From Paragyromitra xinjiangensis (Eukaryota > Ascomycota > Pezizomycetes > Pezizales > Discinaceae), in assembly GCA_038503065.1 (NCBI GenBank), contig JBCAMK010000017.1, forward strand, positions 124,001-188,000: DNA of 64,000 nt, written 5' to 3'. Under the pieces are notes generated by a model, which ran no database searches, was not told the origin of the DNA, and was given only the letters and a program-made list of their open reading frames with translations. Positions 56,310-64,000 of this stretch are shown here, one piece after another. A program made the position numbers and the translations under genes. Position 1 is the first letter of the stretch. Each line of letters begins with the position of its first letter.

Positions 56310-58580
56310 CTGTTTTGCCAAGAGTTTAGGTGCCTCTTGATGTCACGGTGGCGGAACGATCAACGAAAAACGTTCGAAGAAATGGTAAAAAGCTGGATAA
56401 ACTTTGGCAAAACCTCTGCGAGTGTATGAGGAGTTTAAGAGAAGAGAAGAGGAACAATGGCGATGCCTGTGGCCAAAGTAGCTGGAATACTCCTGTACTG
56501 TTAAGCATAACTGTTATAGGGCACTTACTTAACACTTGCGTTCTTATTAGCTCGCTGTTACTGGAGTAGCTGAAAATCGTGTTATTAACTGCTCATAAAT
56601 AGGTACAATGGGTGTGTAATAATATGGTGGACTGACCTAGAACCTGCACCGAGATCCCACCAAAACGCGAATTGAACCCAAAATTCGTGACAACTGAATA
56701 ATACCAAACAAAAACCATAGAGATGTGCGCCCAAACAAGTGCTATCAGGCTATGGTTTTTTTTTCCTGAATACTCTTGCTGGCTAGGCCTGAATCTGGAA
56801 AGTAGGTGGTATTTTTTTAGTGAGGGTGAAAAGTTGCACCTTGCCTTAACGTATTATACTGTGTCTCATGTCGCCGATTTCCAACTTGATCATCTGACCG
56901 GTTAATGAGTAGCTTAACATGTCATGTGATGACGTTGGAAATCGGCGGTATGCGCCAAGCCATTGGCCTCTCGATGTGTAGATATCTATGTATGTACCTC
57001 TCATACCACGGTCACATGATTTAAGTTTGGGAACCTCTCTCCAGAGATGAAGAGAGTGGTTGGCAGATATATCATGTGATTTTCCAGAAACCCCTAAACC
57101 TTAACCAAGCATATCTGCACTAACCACTTCTAAAGCTAGGTAAGAGCCTGGATTCGAGGCCAACAAACCACTTTTCTAGCCACACATACATACAAGCCTG
57201 AACGAGGCTAACTTTTGTAGAGGATGGGGTTTTGTTCCACCACAACCACTCATTTTATGCCTTCTAAAAACCTGAAGGGTTTCAATACTATCAAAAAAAT
57301 TTATTTGTAGGTTTTCCCGAATAGGTAGCTTGGTTAGGTCTATAGATATTGGAATACCGGCTTAAAAAACGCGACCTAAGTCTAACCGTTCATGCGCCAT
57401 CATCCTGGCCTGTATCTTTTTCTGTTGAGAATATTGCATATATATGTGCCGGACAGAAGCTTTGGATGCCACAACCCTATCAGAGCAGAATCGCGGATGG
57501 GGGTATGTCAAGTATATATATGGAGACAAATCTAGTCGTCCCTACCCGTGGGCTGCTGCTTTCATGCAGATTTTTGTAGAGTTGGCAGGAGGGAATACCT
57601 TGCTGTCGATCAAGATAGGTTGGCAGACCCGCGTATTTGCGCTCGCTTGCGGGCGATGGTGAATAAGTATGATATTAAACCGTTAGCTATGGTGGTTCTA
57701 GTGATGGGCGCGAGATGGGACGAGACGAAGACGGGGAAAGTTTTGTCTTGTTTTGTAGGACTTAGTGCTTAGGGCCGACAATTAGAAAATCAGATCTATA
57801 GACCAAAACCAATACACCACTGAAAATGTAAGTTACAGGGATCCCCACCCCTCCTCTAAAGTAAAACAAAAATACAAAAAACTATTTGTAACAATCTATA
57901 AGCAACAATCTATAAGCAAAACCACATTAATCCAAACACATGTGGTCAAGAAGAAAGCAATCGGTAAAGCAAATCAACATCGCAGTCTGATTGAGGCAAG
58001 TCTATAACTAAAGGTAAAACAAATCAAACAAATAACCGGCTTGAAAGAACTGGGTGAGGGGGGAGGGACCATCAAACGAGTAAACCACGGCGCAGAAAAC
58101 TCTAAAGCATCGAAAATCAAAACGCAAAAAGTGTCCTTTCTCTAAAATTCTGCAAAAATACAGTCTGATGCATCATAAGACAGGTTAGAGATACTGGTGG
58201 CGGGGAAGGGGGATTGGGTGGCAAGAAAAAATGTAGCATGGGGGGTATCTGTATACGGAATAAATGCCGACCGGAGATTTGGTGTTGAAAACTGTACCAG
58301 GTATGGGAATCCCGCGCACGTGCCAGTTATAGGGATCTACGAGGGCATTAGTATCTGCCAAATGCTGGTAGGGTATGTAATGAGGGTTGTAAACCGAGTG
58401 TCCGTAACTCACCGCTAAGTGAGCCGTCATGATCCTCCAGCCGTCCGGTCACCAACCCCCACCCCCGACAAAGTATTGTATAAGTAGACTAACTGGTCGT
58501 CCTGTTGATTGTGGTGGTTGTGATGCAGTGGCTGTAATTCTGGCTAAGGAAGGTAATAAACTTTTCATACATTAGAGTTA
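56310..58580. other. intergenic region, mostly empty
   Basis: About 2.3 kb. One protein-like open stretch near 57444-57662 is listed separately. Another minus-strand frame at 58185-58430 (PYNWHVRGIPIPGTVFN) has no start or partner exon and is not supported. Confidence 0.4.
57444..57662 (+). pseudogene. possible gene fragment
   Basis: A 72-codon frame reading NRGWGYVKYIYGDKSSRPYP, WAAAFMQIFVELAGG and LLSIKIGWQTRVFA, with another overlapping frame continuing DPRICARLRAMVNKYDIKPL downstream. Composition looks protein-like, and the shift between frames suggests a frameshifted relic. Not recognised. Confidence 0.2.
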
Positions 58581-58951
58581 TTATAATAGTTCATCGACGT
58601 CGTAAGTGCGACGGGTTGGTCGAGGTTCCCGTTTTCGGTATTTCCCTAGCCATGAGAACATGTTGGTCAAATCGGTATAGGAAAATTTTCATCGCAATGA
58701 GCTCGAGTAAGATGTGCATGCAGAAAGGATCGCAAAACTGGTTATAAGACCATAGCATTGGTTCCACGACGTAGTGCTATGAAAGCACCAAGATGAAAAC
58801 AACGAGATTTACCTCTCATCCGCCACTTCAGCCGTCTTTTCGAGCGTCTTTTGAAGCCTCGCCAATATTTGGCGAGGGCTATAGCGATACTGAGTGGGAT
58901 TATAGCGATGCTGAAAGTGGCTGCGGCTATTCCATCTGGTGTTAGACCCAT
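58581..58951 (-). CDS. putative 67-residue single-pass membrane protein (candidate F)
   Basis: Two exons, 58813-58951 and 58581-58645, joined by a GTAAAT...GGCTAG intron in phase 1, give 67 residues. MGLTPDGIAAATFSIAIIPL opens a membrane helix that is followed by a dense basic run (YWRGFKRRSKRRLKWRMRG) and the end PTRRTYDVDELL. The layout (short N-terminus, helix, basic stop, short cytoplasmic tail) matches the TWP family, but intron phase and sequence differ. Function unknown. Confidence 0.45.
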
Positions 58952-60551
58952 TATTAGTCTTTGGATATTGATGGGTTACGTTTTCGCTGGGAGAGACTGA
59001 GAATTAAAGATGGGGTATGTATAATGGTGGAATTAGCCTACAGATTTTAAAAAACGATGAATGGGGCTTCTGTAGTACATGTATTTATGTGGAATTCGAA
59101 AATGGGCCAAAAGTACAGTTGTAATGGTCACGGGCTAATTGCACCCCTCGAATAAGCGTTCCTGGCTCCTTGAATCTAGGACCGTCCCCATCCCATACTG
59201 CCTTGGCTGTCGCGCACCGTAGGGTAGAAATCATCTGGATTAAGAGACTGGGCACGAGGCTATCACGCCGCCGGGTTTATATTGCGGCGGACGGAGGTGT
59301 TTGGTGAAACTTCTGTTGATTTGCTCTTCGAGAATTTTAACTTTCTAGGTTCAGGAACAACTGCCTTATACATATCTGTGTGTAGGTGACAAACGCTTGG
59401 ATCTCACGGCCCGCCCGGGGTGGTGGTGCGCTAGGTGTGTTGAAAGGAATAGATGCAGGTCCGGTCGTTGCTGTGCATTGGTTGGATGAGGTGTGGCCTA
59501 GGAAACGGGTCAAGACATGAGCCCTAGACCTCTCAAAAGTAGTCAGATATTGGCCACCGCAACCCAAAAAAGGGCCAATTGGATGCGTGTATGAATTATC
59601 AACTAATTAGCTAGATATTCCACTTAGTGTTGGGCGAAAGTAGACTCGAGCCTTGAAATCTTCGAGCATGCTCGCGAGCGCCCGGCTTTTACCCAACACT
59701 AATTCCGCTCAGCGTACTTGCCTGGAATGCGTTCCACCTCAGAGTTGGCTAAGATCGCCACATCTCATCTCAACCCCTTAGCACGTTGTCAGCTAACGTG
59801 ATAAATTGTGGCCCACAGCTGTAGGGAAAGTCTCAGATTTAAGGTTTTTGCCGCAGACCGGTGGTGAAACAGAAAGCATCTGAGACAAAATTTCTACAGC
59901 TAAATTACGTAATTCGTGAAATTAGGATAGTCGCTCGCCCGCTACAACACCGGCGTATATTTTCATACGAATGATGATCAATATAGTTCTAGGTTTCTTA
60001 GTTTTTTTTTTCTTGCGGTTTGTGAGGGCTTTGAATATGATCGTTGGGGGATGGCGACAACCATTCGTACCATGTTCTCTTCAATCACTAAATATCACTC
60101 GGTGGCTTAGCTACTTTTGTGTCACGGTAGATGTCAGGTAGCTTCGTTGCCATTTACGGTATAGCGTCAGCCAATAAGTAAACCCTAACCTAGAGCACAA
60201 CCACTGAGTTGAGTAGAAGGCATTGTAAACCCTAAGATAGAGGGCTTTTATTCAAAAATCAGATCACGCCCTCGATGAGGGAGAGCTCGAGAGCCGTGTC
60301 AACGGCTTGAGATCCCGACCTTCTCACAATCACAGTTATCCTGAAAGATCAGACTACGAAATCCACAAGTCGCTGCTGGCGCTCCAGTATATGTAGTTAG
60401 GTCTCTCGAGCTACAAAATCTTAGAATATGTGGCGATTTTGAAAAAGCGCCAGGCAGACCCAGCATATAGGCTTGTATGGGTAAAATCACCAAGGTATTG
60501 TCCCCCTCACAGGTTTTTTTTTCGCACTACGAGAAATTTTAGTTGAAGAAG
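58952..60551. other. intergenic region with a LINE-tail-like sequence
   Basis: About 1.6 kb. Near 59583-59605 the string TGCGTGTATGAATTATCAAC matches the tail of the truncated LINE at 22052-22105. No gene supported. Confidence 0.4.
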
Positions 60552-60896
60552 ATGCGGGGAAGCGAGAAGAGTGGAAAAAAGAATGATCCCGCGACGTTTC
60601 TGAAATTTCAACTGGTGGGTGCCGCCCTAAACCCGGACCTTTTTGAGCCGTTATTCCACCACTCACAGCCGATGGAATTGTTAGAAAAAAGATATATAGC
60701 TTTATATGATACTATTCAAGCTCTATATCTTTTTGCAAGGTATGGCAGCAGGTGGTTGTGGCAGAATACAAACTCACTTTTGGTGGTGAAATGCATGGAA
60801 TGGAACGTTCCAAGGAATACCAAGGGTGTGACTAAATATACGCAGGGACATTACCCCCCATATCTGGCTTCTGGGGGGAAGTTTAAGCATCTATAG
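60552..60896 (+). CDS. hypothetical 114-residue protein, weakly supported
   Basis: A single open frame, MRGSEKSGKKNDPATFLKFQ, with PMELLEKRYIALYDTIQALY and a Lys/Tyr-rich end. No recognised domain, no signal peptide, and it sits just before a MITE. It may be a relic or a chance frame. Confidence 0.2.
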   Translation: MRGSEKSGKKNDPATFLKFQLVGAALNPDLFEPLFHHSQPMELLEKRYIALYDTIQALYLFARYGSRWLWQNTNSLLVVKCMEWNVPRNTKGVTKYTQGHYPPYLASGGKFKHL

Positions 60897-60966
60897 GGCT
60901 ATGGTATTTCTAGCAGGGTTTTGATTTAGGGAGACTTTTGATAAGAATTCTTGAATCGAAGAGTTA

Positions 60967-61222
60967 TGGTGCGAGAAGGCGTTGAGGGTGACCTGGGCAA
61001 CCTGGTTCACACCCTCTTCAAAAAAAGATTTGTTAGTAAAGCCACAGTCAAAAAGCGCCATCAGTAGGAAAACTACAATTCTTGTGGCACAGATCATCCA
61101 TTTGCGTCGATTGAATCAGCCATCAAAAGCCTCAACTGCTGTTTTCAGGGTTTTAGTTGGTCAAATGGGCCCAAGGGTGTGAACCAGGTTGCCCAGGTCA
61201 CCCTCTACGCCTTCTCGCACCA
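60967..61222. mobile_element. 256-bp Tc1/mariner-like MITE flanked by TA
   Basis: Terminal inverted repeats of 49 bp begin TGGTGCGAGAAGGCG and run through GGGTGACCTGGGCAACCTGG, with one mismatch between ends (60967-61015 and 61174-61222). TA dinucleotides at 60965-60966 and 61223-61224 fit the target duplication of Tc1/mariner-type elements. No coding capacity. Confidence 0.8.
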
Positions 61223-61224
61223 TA

Positions 61225-61775
61225 TCTGCAGGGTTTGGTGGGGCGTTTAGTGAGACATGGCGTTCCATACTCGATTTTTATTGGTCCGGGTTTAAGCTTA
61301 CAGCCACCATACATACATGTACATGTACTCTACATGTAGCTACGTAGGTTGATTTGCCAAGGTGCTTATAAATAGAAATCAGGCTTGGGTTTTGGAGAAA
61401 ATAAATGAAATGTTAACAAAAGAGATATAGTGTGGGGAGTGAACTACTCATTGTCGCAATACGTTTTTGAAGCTGCTGAGAACTGCGTTTGGTGTAGGGG
61501 TCTTATAATATATGATCTATGAATACTTAGGGCGAGATCTGACACTACTTAATCTCGTCCCGAGTACCGTGATAGATATACTTTTACTAGTAGAACAGTT
61601 AGTAAAGTAATGCGGAGTCACTCATATAATTCACGACTTACTATTGGGTGGGTGTGCACATGAGCTATCTTATTTGTCCTTCGTCTGGCTATTAGGTCCC
61701 ATAGCTGTCAAAATATCTTGTAGGTAGGCGATTACCTCGCGTACTACCACTTTCAATCGGTAGTCTAGCTGACAG
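61225..61775. other. intergenic region, no gene seen
   Basis: About 550 bp, with three overlapping or adjacent TACATGTA octamers at 61314-61338 and nothing else recognised. In-frame readable sequence downstream of the stop of member E extends to about 61692. Confidence 0.4.
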
Positions 61776-62467
61776 TTACGGTTGTGGTATTAGTTGAGGA
61801 TGATGAATGTTTAATATATTGCAATTGTTGTAACTGTTAATCGTCATGGGTATGATAGGTCCATTCGCCGACCGAGTAGCGTCAACATCGGGCGATCTGG
61901 TAGTTGCCTAGCCGTGGTATAACGTTAGCCGATTTATTCAAGGAGTAGATCGTGGAGGATATCTATAATGAAAATGCTAACTGTTTCCATAATGGGTTGA
62001 AACCCATTTTGACGAGTGCGGCTCGAATTCCAGTTAAATTCAAGCCGTATCCACCAAGGGGTTTCTGCCAAATTATATCCGACAGTTATCAATCATTAAG
62101 CTCATCATTCATCAGTGTTTTTTACATCGCTGCAGGGGATATTGTATTGAGGACGTGGGTATCAGGATGGAGATTTCATTAAAATTACCCTTCGCAATAT
62201 CCGTGTGCGATAGCATTTCAACATTTGGATAAGGGTAGCGAAAGCAATTAGGATGCCTACGAGGCCAATAACGAGAGTGATAATGTCGCCACGGTTTAGG
62301 CCTGCGCTCTGGACCTTGTTTACGGTGTTGGAGCTCGTTATACCGTTTTTTATGGAAGAATTTATAGTTGAGCTCGAGTTTCCGCTGATATGTATCGTGG
62401 GGGTAGGTGTTATAACTACGGTGGTGATTTCGGCTATTTGTCGAAGGCCGATAGTGGATGGAGACAT
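61776..62467 (-). CDS. small single-pass membrane protein, TWP-family member E
   Basis: Exon 1 is 62189-62467, starting MSPSTIGLRQIAEITTVVIT. It has a long Ser/Thr/Asn-rich N-terminus, then VQSAGLNRGDI, a membrane helix (ITLVIGLVGILIAFATLI), KCYRTRILRR and the family's phase-0 donor (GTAATT). The best exon 2 is 61776-61907 after GGCTAG, giving ATTRSPDVDATRSANG and MTINSYNNCNILNIHHPQLI, which matches the NTININHTWNIHF region of member B; total 136 residues. The stop falls before any TWP motif, and the frame stays open for 27 more codons beyond it. The tail may therefore be truncated by mutation. The intron would be 281 nt, longer than in its relatives. Confidence 0.52.
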
Positions 62468-62882
62468 ATTTTGGACAGGTTGGGGGAGTAAATGGGGGAG
62501 ATGAGGAAAGTAGAGGAAATTTTCGTGAAAATGGCTATGACTCGAGCTCATAATTATGAGATATTACGGAGATAATATACTTATGAGAAACGGAATGCGG
62601 CTCGGACAGCCTCCCAATATGCTACTGCTATGGAGCTCTTGCTAGCTATAGGCTGAGCGGTTCGACGACCTGTCAAGTGTGTGCTGTAAGTTAGCTTTAC
62701 CAGCCCGGGAATATCTTAGTGAGCGAGCGGGGGGATCTGAACCCTAGGCGGAGTTTGGGTCATGACGTGTTTGGGTCCTACTGAAGCAGCATGCGCATTT
62801 CCCGTTCTTTCTAACCCTGGGTAATACTTGTGAACTGCGACGAGTAATATCATTTGATCTTTTTTCTTACTCATATGTATTA

Positions 62883-63039
62883 CCGTATAGTTTCGGGCGA
62901 TACCCCCAGGGGAATCCCACGGAACCAAGAGGTATATGAACCTTTAATTGATGGGAAGGACCTTCAGCCTCGTTTATAGGTGCCACCACCCTCCTAGTTG
63001 CGCGAGATCCCCCCGGGGGTATCGCCCGAAACTATACGG
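62883..63039. mobile_element. 157-bp TA-flanked MITE
   Basis: Terminal inverted repeats of about 34 bp begin CCGTATAGTTTCGGGCGATA followed by CCCCC, at 62883-62916 and inverted at 63006-63039, with one or two mismatches. TA occurs on both sides (62881-62882 and 63040-63041), consistent with a Tc1/mariner/pogo-type target duplication. Confidence 0.8.
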
Positions 63040-63684
63040 TAGGCAAATAGAGGCCGTTGCCAAGAGGGGGCGTTCAGGATACTATCCGGTACTAGGGTCA
63101 GGCATATGGAGGTGGAACAGGTCTCACAATTTTTGTATGGTGACCTCGCAGAACGGAAAACTCCGGTGTTCCATCTCCACTACCCTGACCCGAGTATTTC
63201 GAGCACCTGACCTCACCCAGGTACTACATGTAGTATGTGTCTACGTGTAAATACGCATGTCGCCTATATTAGGCTTGATATGATGTGACCTACACAACTT
63301 GCCTAGGCCAAATCGAGATACTTATTTTATTGAGGTCAAAGGTTTTACGATGGAACGGAGACGTTATGGACGAATAGGTAATGTACCGACTCCGCACCAC
63401 CGGCTCTCTAGAACGCCAGCAGGCTGGTCAGGCACCGGATACCTCGTCACCTGCAGATTTTGTAGTCCGATCTCTAAATAGTTGCGAGGAGGTTAGGGTC
63501 CCAAGCCGCTGGCGCGCGGCTTTCGAGCCCTCCCTCCTCACGGGCATGGTCTGGTTTCTCAATAAAAAACTTCTGTTCTAGGTTTTGACTCAACTTATAG
63601 GTCTTATGTATAACATCTTTTCTTCAACTTAATGATTTTTGATGGACGAGTAAGAGCAGAATAGACCAGGTCACGGCTTGAGCG

Positions 63685-63950
63685 CGGCGCGGGAGATCCC
63701 TGGCCAAAGCAAGAAAAAGGAAACAGAAGGAAGTTACCACCGCTGCTGTTGCATGCATCCAGGTTGACGTGGGAGTACCATGGTTAAAACAATAAAAAGG
63801 AAATATCGAAAGAAGTTACCACCGCAGCCGCGGCCGCCGCTCATGTTGCATGTATCGCAGGTCGGCGTTGGAGATCCCTGGTCAAAGCAAGAAAAAGGAA
63901 ACATCGAAGGAAATCACTACCGCTGCTGCCGCCTGCATCGTAGACCGGCG
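63685..63950 (+). repeat. three tandem units of about 80-98 bp
   Basis: Units start near 63685, 63764 and 63863, each with GGGAG(A/T)(T/A)CC(C/A)TGG, (A/T)AAAGCAAGAAAAAGGAAA-like, GAAGGAA and TACCACCGC in order. The middle unit is longer because of an added CAGCCGCGGCCGCCGC block. Confidence 0.75.
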
Positions 63951-64000
63951 AATCTTCGATCGAACTTTGCGGGATAATGTATATCCTATGTATTGAGGCA

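Larger units (their letters stand above)
62468..64000. other. intergenic region with a MITE and a tandem array
   Basis: About 1.5 kb to the right edge. Contains the MITE at 62883-63039 and tandem units at 63685-63950, listed separately. No gene supported. Confidence 0.4.

Noticed and set aside
58185..58430. 81-codon minus-strand frame with NWHVRGIPIPGTVF, faintly like a family tail
   Set aside because: No start exon joins in frame; the nearby membrane exon at 58813-58951 splices better to 58581-58645.
1..64000. CRISPR arrays, rRNA genes, bacterial-type operons
   Set aside because: No regularly spaced identical repeats with unique spacers, no rRNA-like sequence, and the intron-rich gene structure is fungal.

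Overview
The window looks like a filamentous ascomycete (Pezizomycotina) chromosome. Genes carry short GT-AG introns of about 45-280 nt, many with CTAAC/CTAAT-type branch sites, and conserved genes are separated by several kilobases of repeat-rich, mostly non-coding DNA. Long gaps and many small inverted-repeat elements would suit an early-diverging class such as Pezizomycetes, but that is inference. I rebuilt exon structures by eye. Reading frame closes across every junction proposed, which supports the models but is not transcript evidence.

Conserved core genes, in order: a partial Ser-rich protein leaving the left edge (minus strand), a Tea4/TeaC-type SH3 polarity protein (3700-6395), N-myristoyltransferase (15668-17489), a Ptc1-type PP2C phosphatase (38988-40470, minus), a Pub1/TIA-1-type three-RRM protein (43667-45296) and a Dcn1-type neddylation factor (53023-53868). 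Less conserved genes are two paralogous P-loop GTPases (9164-10288 minus; 11902-13170 plus), a 651-residue Ser/Thr/Pro-rich protein (18814-20839), an F-box-like/ankyrin protein (28340-29389), and a divergent pair of unrecognised proteins (32399-34244 minus, 34591-35522 plus) sharing a 346-bp promoter.

The most unusual content is a dispersed family of at least five small two-exon genes (24299-24872, 48939-49411, 50463-51031, 55695-56309, 61776-62467). Each first exon encodes a short N-terminus, one membrane segment and a basic Cys/Trp/Arg stop; a phase-0 intron follows at the same place, and exon 2 encodes a cytoplasmic tail. Three tails end in a shared TWP-x-H motif. I know no named family with this architecture. 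Further small single-pass candidates with different sequences lie at 37356-37825, 51926-52192 and 58581-58951.

The two GTPases seem to reach membranes by different routes: one ends in a CaaX-like CVLC, the other in a glycine-zipper-like hydrophobic tail.

The gene-poor DNA holds recognisable mobile remains: a 512-bp Mutator-like MITE with a 9-bp target duplication nested in another palindromic element with 18-bp iterons; two TA-flanked MITEs (60967-61222, 62883-63039); other inverted-repeat elements; a 54-bp LINE 3' end with a 14-bp target duplication (22052-22105); and several tandem arrays. No rRNA, CRISPR or intact tRNA gene was seen.
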